Origin: Anseranas semipalmata
Lineage: Eukaryota; Chordata; Aves; Anseriformes; Anseranatidae
DNA: 64,000 nt
Direction of reading: 5' to 3'
NCBI GenBank assembly: GCA_013399115.1
Contig: VXAA01004301.1
Location: 626,085 to 690,084, forward strand
Position numbers and translations under genes: made by a program. Shown here one piece after another: positions 1 through 11,762 of the stretch. The notes under the pieces were generated by a model that did not search any database, was not told the origin of the DNA, and saw only the letters and a list, made by a program, of their open reading frames with translations. How positions within the stretch are numbered: position 1 is the stretch's first letter; each line of letters begins with the position of its first letter.

Positions 1-114
1 AGACACTTCACTTTATTTGATTGACACTATACGTCTGCCTAAGGTTGACTTAGCTGAATTTATCTTACAGTAAAACTGAAGTACTCTGGCATTGTTTTTT
101 ATGTTCTGTTTCAT

Positions 115-174
115 TTATTTTATTTTTTTATTTTATGTTAATTTTAATTTAATTTTAATTTTATTTTATTTTTG
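115..174. repeat. AT-rich low-complexity tract
   Basis: A roughly 60-base run made almost only of T and A, built from loosely repeated TTTTA and TTTAA units. It is simple-sequence DNA with no coding potential. Confidence 0.8.
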
Positions 175-1745
175 CTTCGTGTGTGTGCTGATTACCCCAG
201 CTGGAATGTATCCCATCTTGAGTACCGAATAAATCGTTTTAACTGCAGAATTCCTAAGTTATGCTAGTATGGAGATCACAGAGTTGATTGTACAGTACTT
301 ATGTTAGAAATAACTTATCTTTTCCCATAGACAAGCAATCTTCCTCCTTTTCCTGGTTCATTACTCAATTACGTATTTCAATTTGATTCACTGGTATGGG
401 GCATTCTGCTGTTCTCCTTGCCAGACATACCTGCTCAGATTTAGTTACTTCTAAAGCACTCATCCAGCTGTGGGCTTCCTGTGCCACTGTCATCTGCTCT
501 CCACTGAAGCAGGTGTGCTTAACATAGGAACCATATTTGATATCCCTGGACAATTTATTCTTCCACCCCAGAGTGGCAGCCTGAGATTTTCTAACTTTCC
601 TACACTTAAATAGGACTCGATAACCCATGATTCTTGTTTGTTTCTATTCTCTGTCAAATGTGAATTTACAGTAGATCTGGCTTCTGACCCTATTCCTGTG
701 CAACTCGATTTCTTCATTTCACTGTGTATTGGCAAAAAGTCCTCATAACATTGCAGGTCCATGGAAAATTATTTAATTCTTCTTCCATTCCCATAGCACC
801 CAGAATTTCCTGACTATACTGATAAAGAAGTTATACCAGGATATTTTAGGTGCTAACACTGACTGGTATATCTTGGTGTATTATGCTTCCCTAACTTGGA
901 AATATCTCTCTCACCCATTTTCCTAAAAGTTCAGCTGTGTACTCATTTCTCTTTGATTCCTGTCTTTGAAATATCCCAACAACCCACATTTCAGTTAAGT
1001 TGCTTCAAATGCCCTTAAGGGAGCCATAGTATTAAGCACTTTATAGCATATAGACTCATTTTTTAATAGCACAAGGATGACCGTAATTTTGAGGTCAACA
1101 AAGTACATGAGTTTTTTTCAGCTCAAATACTCTTATGTGTTTCTAGAGGACACATTAGCAGTAAGTTTTTTCTGTTTCCTTAAGAGGGTGAGGACGTTTG
1201 AGAGTCCAATCCTTTCCAATATAGATTAGAGAAAAAAAAAAATGAAAATTTTCTGTTAAGTGTGAAGTTAGTTTTACTTCCTCCACTTAACAGTGAAAAC
1301 AAAATTTATCTTCTTTCAAAACGTTTTATATATAGATTTGATCAGATCTGCTCTTGTAGTGGCATTAATCTGTGGAAAAAAATGGTGGTTCAGCTTCCAC
1401 TTGTGGTTTCTGGGTTTAGCATATGCTTGCAAACATAACCAAATTTTTTATAAATTGGCCAATTTTCCTGCTAATTGTGTAATTATCCCAGAAAATGAAC
1501 TGTTAATTGTACATTCTGATAGATTTGTGATGCTTTGCTGTAAAAGGCATTCAAACAGGCAATAATTTGACCCAAGATATTTATTAATTTTTTATGTTCT
1601 GTAAATCATTCTCAGTATTAAGGATGCTTCAGTAATTGAAGACATATGCTTGAATTTCTGGTCTTAAATCACAATGCTCAAAATTAATCCACCCTCCAGC
1701 TGGCACAATCCATGCCAATGTAGAAATTAAAGCAACATAGATGAT

Positions 1746-1768
1746 TGTGTATGTATGTGTGTGTGTGT
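1746..1768. repeat. Short (GT)n microsatellite
   Basis: Alternating T and G over about 23 bases, interrupted by two A substitutions. It is a short, imperfect dinucleotide repeat. Confidence 0.75.
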
Positions 1769-4700
1769 CATTTAATTTTAAAATATCTAGATGCATATAT
1801 GTTACGCAGTGTATTCTCAGGCCACTTTAAGCTGCAATTATCATTAAAGTAAGAACTGAAATGGGTACATTTCTGGATGTTGAAGTGTTTCTGTGTGAGA
1901 GCAGGTGATAATTCAAAGGTTTGCTAGCCACTGATGCTTGCTGTCTGTGCAGCAGCAGATTTGCAGGTGCCACCCAGGCACCGCTTTTAAGCATTTCTCT
2001 GGCAAAAGGAATTGTGACTCCAGTCACTCATGATATTGTTTCTTCACCTGCAAATGAATACTTCCTCTGTTGTTTTAGACTTCACCCAAGTGCTGTGCTA
2101 TGCCCCCTGTATTTTCTCACTCAATTTATAACACATAATATGACCCACATCTCAAAAATCCAAGCAATGTAAGCTAAGATCATGTTCTTTCATGTCTGCT
2201 TTACTCTGCCCTTTCTTGCATAGAATTCCACCTGCCTGTGTTCAAACCTTGCAAACAGCAGTATTTCAGCATGCTACATAAGTCTGATACAGCAGACAAG
2301 CAAGGTTCTCAAAGGCCAATTTCTCTGGCAGCATAAAAAAAGCCTTGAAGAAGATGGAAATAGGTGCAGGGAGCGTGCTGCAAATTTTCTGAGATTTTTC
2401 TCAATGGTGGCTTTTTCTCAGTGGCTACTTTAGGCTTAAGGCGCTTTTGCATAAAAGTGTTTTATTCTGTATCAGGTTCCATCTAGCTGTGATTAGCAAG
2501 AGCTTTTCTGAATGATTCAGATCCTGTCTGCAAAGTTCACCCTGTAGAGTCCCTGTCCTCATATGCAGTCAGATTATGTAGTATCGAGGCTCCTCGAATT
2601 TAAACCAAACACTGAAACAGTCTCTAAATAGCCTTGCATTATCAACAAGAAGTTGGTGTAAGACCCTTTTGCCCCTTCCCTGCAGAGGAACTGAACATCT
2701 GTAATTCAAGAAAGGCTTTTGGCAATGCCTAGGGTATCAGGGGTGTTGTGCCAAGACTGCTGTGAGTGCTGTCTTTGTTTCCTTATGGAAAACTGTAGTT
2801 TCATCAAAATAGTAATTTTTTGCAGGACTGTTACCATCACAAATATACTGTTGACAGATATGTTTGTAGATGTTTCCAAAATCAATGAATTGATTTGTTT
2901 GCATTTTCTGGCTTAGTTCTGACTTTCTCATTTCCTTTTCTTTTATTTTGACAGCATACTATGCCATATTTTCAGGTTTAATATCATCAAATTATCAAAG
3001 GCATTTCAGAATTACTGGTCGGTTTAGTATTTCAAAATATTGATTTTTTTTCTCCAAATTTAGGACCAAATAAAATTGTGTAAAGTCAGACTATCCGACA
3101 AGATGGAAATTCGGTAACTGCTTTCATGTTTTCATCCGTGCTTTTGAGCTTCAAGGACCTTCGGTGCCCACCCAAATAAATGGGGGTCTTTCTGTGGAAT
3201 TGAATGATTTGGGCTCAACTTGAAGACAAAAGAGCTTTCAAACCAATTATAGAGGCCAAGAGTTTTAGTCTTTCTCTTTTAATTTTAAATGTTCCTGATG
3301 CTACGTTCTATGAAAGCCCAACTTGAAGGAGGAAATCTATGCTGAACATCCAAATTTAACTCTGTGTGAAAATGTGAGGGCCCCTGCTTTACACATTGAA
3401 TCCTAATTATGACAGATTATTAGTTTAGTGAAATCTGCCACGAGCTGTTAGTAAGGCTCCAGTACCTTATTACTGGATCTCTGCAAACACTGAACTTTTG
3501 ATTTATTGAGGGAGAAAGGCTCTCATCTTCTGCCACTTTCTGAAGTTGTTCCTTCTGCAAATGACATTTTTTTGTGGTGAGATTTGGAGATCAGGTTAGT
3601 TTCAGCTGAATGCAGTTCTTTTTATCACTTTTGAAGAATATTGTAACAGTGTCTGGTAGGAAGCTTTGGTGAATAAGGAGTTGAGATGGAGCACAGATGT
3701 GACACATTGGTCACACATTAACATTCAAGTCTGGCTGTGCTGGTGGTTTTGTGTGTGTGATGCTACTGTCAGTTCTGAGCGCTCCAACAAGTTCAGGATG
3801 CCACCAGAAGTACTTCAGGACAGGAGGCCAATCGCCTCCTCTATCACACTTTCAAGAACCTGTCTATTGAAAGTAACGCAAGTAGAAGTGATCAGAAATT
3901 TTGCTGTATGAAGTGCTTCTCTTGTGACCATTACTTATGCCCCATCCTGTGCAGCTGTAATGGGGGCCTGTTGTTTACTCAGCTGTGCCTCACTCTCTGT
4001 GACACAGGGAACCAAGAGGGAATAAAACCTATTGATCCCCCTCAGCCATGCAAGATAAGCACAGAGAATCAAGACTCACCTTTTAATTTATATCTTGTCA
4101 CCTGAGTCAACAAATGTGGATCTGGACCTGTAAAGTGAGCAGGTGGCAATTGAACAGAGAAGTTTTTCAGAAAGGAACTATACACTGGTAAGCAATTCAT
4201 TTTCCTGCAAACTAATTGGTGACTTCCTGAGAAAGGCACAGGAGATTTTGATGATATATACTGTGTTCCGTGTCTGCCATTGCACTTTTGTGAGGTGTGA
4301 TTCTTTGGGACCAACTTAAAATGTAGGTTGTTGCTTTTTTACAGTCTCTGGTAGATACTTAACATAGATTTTTGGTTTGCTAACTTATTTCTGCAGTTGG
4401 AGAACGTAGGCACTTGTTTGCTTCATTCTCAAAGCCCATTTATCAGAGTTCTGGGGGTTGTTTAGGCTATCTTCACAAGACCCAGGTGTGTGTTTGTTTT
4501 TCCTTTTTAATAATAAAGAACGGTATTTCCACTCAAGAGACTCAAAGTTGCTGCTAATAAGACTCCTGGATAAAGCTGTAGGAATTCTCAGAGTTCACCT
4601 CAGGGACAAATCCTTGGGAGAAAATCTTGCCAGACTGAAGGCTTTTTTTTTCTCTCCTGTCCCCCCTACCCCCCTCTTTTTTCTTTTTTCTTTTCTCCGT

Positions 4701-5567
4701 GGCCCAGGTGGGCACATTCAAAAGATTGCTAATCATTTTCTACCCTACTGATGAAGGTTTAAGTTTATGTGCTTCTCACACCTTAGCAGTGCTAGGAATC
4801 ATGTCTTTTAGGTGGTGTATTATGAACTCATCCATAAAAATTTTGACGGTAGTTTTTCCCCGTTTCAAATGTTTTCTGCTCTATGATCAGAAAGATTAGT
4901 TCATATATAAAGAAAGAATAAGGGGGGCATTTTTTTTTTTTAATAAAACCTTCTGGTGACATTTCTGAACAGCTGTAAGATAGGAGCAAGATTTCCACTG
5001 GAAATAACTTTTTCTGCAAGCACTTATCTTGGCTTGTACACATTGTCACCTTACTTTCAAAAGGGAATGATGGTGCAAAGCACAAATAATCCCAGGACAC
5101 CCTTATAAATTATTTGGTTTACATCTTGAAAGAGCCTGTTTCTTGTCATGCCAACATTATTTCAGTTAGAGCACTAGAGCTCCTAAGCACAATTTCAGGA
5201 CTGTGCCATACACATTTAAAGCCATCAGAGGTCAGTACAAGCTCATTCATCTAAGCACTTTTAAAGTCTTTTATTCCTCCAGTTTTATAACAGGTTTTTG
5301 ATAAAGATGAAAGTGATCCCTCATGTCTGTGACATCTTACTAAATAAAAAGTTTCTTGGGAACTGTAACAAGCTAATGAACACAAAGCATACACTTGTGC
5401 TAATATCGTGATGCCATACCGTGTGTCAGAAAATGTTCTATTTCGTGTTTCTACTGGTTTGGGGAGCATAACTTAACAATTGCCAGAAGACTGGAATAAG
5501 TGACATAGCTATACCAAGTGCTCTTCCAGGTTTTGTTTAATGCTTGTGCCTCACTGAGATCTGTGTG

Positions 5568-5625
5568 TCATTAGAATATCCCAAGTTGGAAGGGACCCAC
5601 AAGGATCATCGAGTCCAACTCCTAC
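5568..5625 (-). repeat. CR1 LINE 3'-end fragment
   Basis: Reads in the orientation typical of the reverse complement of a CR1 3' end: an AGAATATCCCAAGTTGGAAG start, then GGGACCCACAAGGATCATCG and GAGTCCAACTCCT. That wording is characteristic of one avian CR1 group. Similarity fades after about 58 bases, so this is a small, 5'-truncated copy. The subfamily is not assigned. Confidence 0.85.
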
Positions 5626-5632
5626 TGGTTAT

Positions 5633-8600
5633 GAAGCTTAAGCTTAAGAGTGAGGACCAGGACAGCTACAGCAAAGAGCCTACACTTTGCAGTGTAGTAT
5701 TTTACTACATATTAATGAGATGCAGTGAACTGCTCTCTTAACAAAACAAAACAAAAAAAAAAACCACCACCACCAACAACAAAAAAACTGTATTTTATCT
5801 AAATAATCTTTGGTTAAAGAGAATGAAATTTTGAAGCTTGCATTCTGTGGTTTTATAACCAGTTTTACCATATGCTGTATTTATTTCAACAAATATGCTA
5901 TGGACTGCTAAAAATGGGACATATAACAAAACTCTGAGGAGCAGAAGATTCAGGAAGTTCAGAACTTATTTTCCAAAAACAATACTCAATTCTGTATCAT
6001 TCTGCATCTGTTTCTCTATAAATTTTTCCTCGGAGGACCACAAACAAAATATTTGGCTGTAGTGTGGGAGATTGAAAGACAGATGATGAACCTAGTGGTT
6101 TCAGTCCCCACTGTATATAAGGGCTGAGAAGCTCTGTTATGAGTCTGGCAGAGAATGAATTTGAACTTCTGTCTCCTGCTGTAAAAATGGGCTATCAATT
6201 ATGAAATCTTCTCTCTCTAGAGCCAAATTTAAAATATAAACAAAAATTGGTAACTACAATGGGTTTAAGTGTTTGTTTAGGGAAAAAAAAAAAAAGAAAA
6301 AAAAAATCTAAATGATTTTGGTTTTGACCCAAAAGAAATACTGAAACAGAGAAAAGCTATATGAAATATGATTTTAGTTCCCTGGACAGAAGAAATAATA
6401 ATGTGAACTGCTTCCTATCTACAGCTAAGCTATGAAAACAAAATGCAAGTGTAGAAGGTCAGTTGTAAATTAAAAATGCAATTTATTAACATGATCTTGT
6501 TGGGGAAAAAAACTCTAAAACTCAGTCTCAGAGGACAAGGAATATTACAAAATGCTGCACACCCAGAATTACCAAGGCTTCAGGTTCAACATGGATCTCA
6601 CAGTATTGGTTGTTTATCTTGAAGCCTAGTTCCACAGCCATTTATCATCTGAACATCTCAGTTTTCATTAGGAGAACATATTGTTGCCTTTGTGCCTGTA
6701 GAGGAACACATGAAAATACAAAAAGCCCTAACTCAACTGTTCCTGTACTGTCATAAAACAAACAAACAAAAAAAAAAGTATAAAGCTAGGCTTACAAAGT
6801 CCCATTGCTCCAGGAGGAAGGGCTACAAGGGAAGGAAAAAAAAAAATAAATGCCATGAGACAATGAATAATATTGTGACAGTTGGCAATGCTGAGTGCGG
6901 GAAGAGAATCTGCTCACTATATCTAGCTCAAATGTGAGTCTAGTAAACAGGAGACATTTAAGAGCACCAGCTTTGAACTGACTAGGCAAACTTCACAGTC
7001 CTGGTGAATGATTTAGGAAATCCTGGTATTATCATCATCTATCAGGACCAAACATCACCATGTCTGCCCTGAGGCCTGAACAAAGGCTAAACAAGGTAGC
7101 ATCCCAACTTCTGTTGCTACATCAGCTAGTGTTCTGTATGAACAGTACCAGTGTTAGCTCAGTAATAATTAGCTGTTACAAGATAGCAAAGCAGTTTGGA
7201 TTTTATTGAGTGTAATGCTCAGGGATAGAGACATGCTGTGAGGTCTTAGGAAGGCCATGGCAAACCTGGAATGAAGACTCACTAGAACCCAAACTATAAC
7301 CATGGTTAATGTTCGTGATTTGAAATAAGAGAAGATGTAGAGAAATATTATAAGAATGGTCAGGAATTTTGCTGTGTCTTACAAACAACTGTTCTTAGCC
7401 TTACATTTATGCTATAAGCAGCTGTATTGATTTGAATGGAAATACTCAAAGTAGTAAAGCTATGTATGTATGCAACTGTGGGAAGGCTGGGATGTTTACA
7501 AGAAGAGCTTTGATATTCTGGGAAAGAAAGACTACAGTTAGACAAAAAAGAATGCAAAGGTGGTTTGTGTTATCAAAAAGTCATGATAGTGAATGCTGCT
7601 TTGAATTCTTGTAAAGTCTACTGACAACTCTAATTGAACATATATGTAAAAGAGTAAATATATGAATGATTTCCTTGCTGTTCTATACTATATGAAATTT
7701 TGTATTTCTCTTTAATTATACTACTTCATAAAGATCATTAAAGCGTTGCCCTAAGGACCATGTGGAAGGATAATCTGAAACGTTCTGTTCTTGAGGTCTG
7801 GGTGGATATGTAAGTTTCTTGTCCAGTTTCAGTAAGATACAGTGAATTAAGCTAGTGAGAATACAAGCAATCTTAAACAAGGCCTAGGTAGATTCTGGTC
7901 TGAGTCTTTAAAAGTGTAAGTCTGAGTCTGGACAGAGTGCCAAAAGCCAACAGATCTCTGTATGTGTCATCCTAGGGAGAGGGTCATGACTGACTGCAGA
8001 GTTATCACAGGATTTTTTTTTTTCCCTTCCAGACTTTGTTTTTACATGGAACTACTCTTTATCTCTTTATGCATTTGTCTTACCCATGTCCAGAGTTTGA
8101 TGTTTAATCCTGAATGTATTGCTAAAGCAAGCATTATGTTTTCCACTGTTGAGGAAATGTGGTTAAGTCAGAGAACTTTTCCAGAGAGGTCCTTTAGTCA
8201 AACCCAGCACCAGGTTGTGTACTAGGAGATCCCCAACCTCTCTGAATAAAACTGTACTGATCTGGGATTTAAGATTAGTGGTGTCTCCTGGCCTCAGAAA
8301 TCTAGTAATAAGGATGGCATCCTTACACTATGTTAAAAGGGGTAAAAACAGTATCAGAATTATCAGAATTCTGAAGTTCCTGCATGACAGGGAGTAGCAC
8401 ATACTCTACTACCAAATTGTTTAAGAACTGCCTTAAATAATGTGTAACAGAGGCAGTAAGCTGGGGCAGATGAAACCTGGGACAGTAGAATGACTGTGGC
8501 TCAGCTGGCTGCCTTACCAGGACAAGAAATTCTGGGAGTTAAAATGGCTGCTAGAGGCAACAAGGGTCTGGAGCACAGCAGCTGCTGTGGGAAGAAGGGG

Positions 8601-10183
8601 TAAGGTCTTTTTCCTCCTATTTATTTCACAGATGTAGGATAGTAAATGTCATTGTCTAGAACTTCTCCTGCCAGTTCTCGATCCCTGCTCCGCCCCTTTC
8701 TTCTGTCCAAATTTTTCAGTGAAAAGGAATTCTAGTATCCTTCCCTGCTGAGTATTCAATTTTGCCTGTCCTGATGAGAAATATTGAGTCATCTCTGTTC
8801 TATTTTTAGCATGTATTTTCCACTGAAGAGAAGAAAATGATATGCAAAGAAACTGCATTAATGCTGCACTAAATCTGTGACGTCAGCTGCTGTTTGCCAG
8901 CTTAGTGAACAGAAGGTGAGGAAAGGAACTGTTAAAGGTAAAATACTGTCCTAGATGTTTGTTAGCTATAGTGAAAACTCTGGAACTTAGGGACATGTAC
9001 CAGTCTCAGAAAAAGTTGTAGTTGATGACTTAATAGCTTGAAATTTAAGCAGTGTTTAAAAATAAAAATAAAAATAAAAAAGCAGCACAAGACCCCTGTC
9101 CTGGGTTACAGTCTTATGTACTGAAAAGGTTGCTTGGAAATCCACTGCAAGAAGGCTGCTGAAGATAGCTGGAGAAATCAACTCCTAAGCTAAGGGATGT
9201 TAAAAGTACACTAAGGCCCTACTTGTCTAGCCTTCTCCAGTGATATATACTTCTTTGTTTGACACAGGGACTGGAAAAAACAACACTTGATTCCAGTTTT
9301 TTTTCTTGAGGTCTGTAAAACTTACCTTGCATAATTTAACAATTAGAGGTCACATGGAATATAAGAATGAATGAATGCCATAGGACAGAAGCTTTAGTTT
9401 TTCGATGTCTTTCTATGACATGCAAAAGACTCCAATCATAAACCAGCTTCCTGTAAGAATGTGAGTGCATTTAATGAAAATCTCATGACTGAAGCTAATA
9501 TCATGACAGAGAACCTGCTGTTCTTGGATTCCTTCAGATGATTTTATTCTCTGGTTTAGGTACAAGCTTTGAGCTGAATCTTGGAGTCCTAGCTCCTCAA
9601 ACATGGTGGTGTTTTGGGAACATCAGGGTTTGTTCAGCTTCCTAAGGCTTCTGTAACAAATGCAGGGTGTTTCAGACTTGTACAGTAAGTGTGAAATACA
9701 AATAACCCCAAGTAAGGAACAACAACATATTTTTGTTTGTTTGTTTAAATAATGATACAGTGCAATTAAATACAAGGCTTAAACAAATTTCTGAAACCAT
9801 CTGTCTCAGACTTTGTGGATTTAATAAATGTAGGGATAATTTTGCAATATTGCCCTATTTGCAATTGGGACCAATTTCCAGGATGAATTTTTAAATTCTC
9901 ATTTGGATTCTTTTCCTCCCATCTGTCCCTTGGTACCTGTTCAGAGCTTCGTTGACTTCAGAGAGGCACAAAATTGAGAAAGAATTACAGCTAAGTCTGC
10001 TTAAAACAAAATAACAACTAGGCCTGCAAAGCCATGGATGGAGCAAAACTCTCAAAGTTCAAAAGAATTTCTGTCCGAGTGAAAATATAAGAAATTGGAT
10101 CTAGAAAACCTTTCGAAATTTTATAGTAGGCAGGTAGAGTGAACAATAATTTGATTTCTTCTGTCTGTTTGAAATAACTTTCA
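5633..10183. other. Intergenic DNA, no gene recognised
   Basis: Only short chance open frames are present. A-rich tracts occur at about 6284-6306 and 6753-6778, and pentanucleotide and TTTG repeats near 9.06 and 9.73 kb. A GTTGACTTCA motif at 9951-9960 resembles an old amniote repeat and is discussed in the findings. Nothing else is identifiable. Confidence 0.6.
9058..9080. repeat. (AAAAT)n simple repeat
   Basis: Three to four tandem AAAAT-type units form an A-rich pentanucleotide repeat. Confidence 0.8.
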
Positions 10184-10543
10184 ATGATAGAATTATAGAA
10201 TGGTTTGGATTGGAAGGGACCTTAAAGACCATCTAAGTCTAAACCCCCTGCCATGGGCAGGGACACCTTCCATGGGCAGAGACACCTTCCACTAGACCAG
10301 GTTGCTCAAAGGCCCATCCAACCTGGCCTTAGACACTTCCCAGGAGGGGCCATCCACAGCTTCTCTGGGCAACCTGTTCCAGTGCCCTAGCACCCTCACA
10401 GTAAAGAATTTCTTCCTAATATCTAATCTAAATCTACCCTTTTTTAGTTTAAAGCCATTACTCCTTGTCCTATAACTACACTCCCTGACAAAGAGTCCCT
10501 CTCCTGCTTTCTTGTAGGCCCCCTTTAGGTACTGGAAGGCGGC
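10184..10543 (-). repeat. CR1 LINE 3' portion, about 360 bp
   Basis: A long, well-preserved reverse complement of the CR1 3' region. It runs from the octamer tail (ATAGAATTATAGAATGG) through GGAAGGGACCTTAAAGACC, the CTGGGCAACCTGTTCCAGTG block, AAAGAATTTCTTCCTAATA, and the CCTTGTCCTATAACTACACT block, ending near AGGTACTGGAAGGC. It is 5'-truncated, as usual for CR1. It carries an internal 19-bp tandem duplication, listed separately. It appears to be one of the youngest copies in the window because it stays close to the remembered CR1 consensus throughout. Confidence 0.93.
10251..10288. repeat. 19-bp tandem duplication inside CR1
   Basis: CCATGGGCAGGGACACCTT at 10251-10269 is followed directly by CCATGGGCAGAGACACCTT at 10270-10288, with one mismatch. 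The usual CR1 sequence has this unit once, so one copy was gained locally in this element. Confidence 0.85.
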
Positions 10544-10950
10544 TTCCAGTAAAAATAAAGTATTTTTATTAAAGTATTAGTAAAGTATTGTGAATAGTAA
10601 AGTATTGTGAGACTAATGAAGGAAAAAATCTTAGTTTTCGTAAGGCAACCTACCTACCAGCTCTTTACGATTTTGACTGATAAATGACAGACTTTTTTCC
10701 TCTCTTAACATCTATTTCCCTAGGAGAGAGGATGGACAGAAATTAAATGATGAATAGCAAAACTATAGGCAGTAACAACAGGAAATGAGACTAAAGTTAA
10801 TCCATGTATGGAGTCACGTTTAGCACAATCTAATTCTGTGTCATGTCTTGAAATGATTTGTTCACTGGCAATGGGGAAGGCAAACAATTTATTGTATCGT
10901 GTCACTAAGTTTAGTAATGCTAATAAAAAGGTATTGAAGCATAACGACTA

Positions 10951-11024
10951 CTTGCGTGAATAGTTCTATTGACTTCACTAGGTCTAATCACATGAAGTGC
11001 TTCATTGAATGAGTAAGAATTGCA
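10951..11024 (+). repeat. Dispersed motif, copy 1 of a 74-bp pair
   Basis: Starts CTTGCGTGAATAG and continues TTCTATTGACTTCACTAGG, TCTAATCACATGAAGTGCTT and AAGAATTGCA. It matches the segment at 11689-11762 with few differences and small indels. Its wording resembles a widespread ancient amniote interspersed repeat (ATTGACTTCAATGGGAC type). Family assignment needs a repeat library. Confidence 0.7.
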
Positions 11025-11082
11025 AAACGTAGCCATTTGTTGTTAGATTAAAAAATGTGTTTTGCGTATTTCACAATGCTAC

Positions 11083-11100
11083 TTTTTTTTTTTTTTTTTT
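11083..11100. repeat. Poly(T) tract
   Basis: An uninterrupted run of 18 T. No element attached to it was recognised. Confidence 0.85.
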
Positions 11101-11688
11101 AAACTGGGTAGCATTACTAGTCCTCATCTAAGCCTGTATAAATCTCACACTTCTGGAAGCACCAAACAATTACATCACAAGAACAATAAGCAATAACATT
11201 TAGGCTTTGTGTGAAATCCCTTCTTAATTTCCTGCTCAGAAGCTGAAATTTCATCACTAAACTTAGGTTAGAGCTGTGTCTTTTGGTGCAGTTTTGTTAC
11301 TAATACTGAGGAGATTTGTCTTCCCGGTCAAGTATCAGTTCTATTAATGTTCCAGGTGTTTGTAGCTAAGAACAACTTATCTGGATTGATTTGGTGATGA
11401 CAGAGAGAAGGAATAGATGGCATAGAGCAGTCCCTGCTCCTTTTGTTATGTCAACGACTGGAAATGATAACAGTACCACGCTTGCTCATTCCAAATTATG
11501 GAGACCAGTGAACAGACTAGCCCAGCTGGCAAGAGGTCTCAGAAAAGGAGTCTTAAGTCTGTCTTGGACAGCTGTAGAGGTTATGTGGCTCTGGATCACA
11601 TCGCTGATGAAAGAGGTCAGTAGAGAAATGGCCCAAGAAAGAAGTTTTGCAACCACCTGGGTGTTTGTAAAGTTCTTTCAGCCTTTGG

Positions 11689-11762
11689 CTTGGGTGAGTA
11701 TTCTATTGACTTCACTGTGTCTAATCACATGAGGTGCTTCATTTAAGGAGTTAAGAATTGCA
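11689..11762 (+). repeat. Dispersed motif, copy 2 of a 74-bp pair
   Basis: Starts CTTGGGTGAGTA and continues TTCTATTGACTTCACTGTG, TCTAATCACATGAGGTGCTT and AAGAATTGCA. It is the partner of 10951-11024 in the same orientation, 738 bp away. Flanking sequence on both sides is unrelated, which favours two insertions of one old repeat family over a local segmental duplication. Confidence 0.7.

Larger units (their letters stand above)
1..5567. other. Intergenic DNA upstream of SPTLC3, no gene recognised
   Basis: No reading frame here resembles a known protein. The open frames are all under 100 codons and overlap on opposite strands, as expected by chance in AT-rich DNA. The stretch holds an AT-rich low-complexity run near its start, a short GT repeat near 1.75 kb, and a pyrimidine-rich tract around 4649-4696. 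I see no exon with convincing splice sites. In human, SPTLC3 sits beside a large gene desert towards BTBD3, which would fit, but synteny cannot be tested inside this window. Confidence 0.6.

Noticed and set aside
11391..11732. 113-codon + strand open frame upstream of SPTLC3
   Set aside because: No family recognised, no splice or promoter support, and its 3' end overlaps the dispersed motif at 11689-11762.
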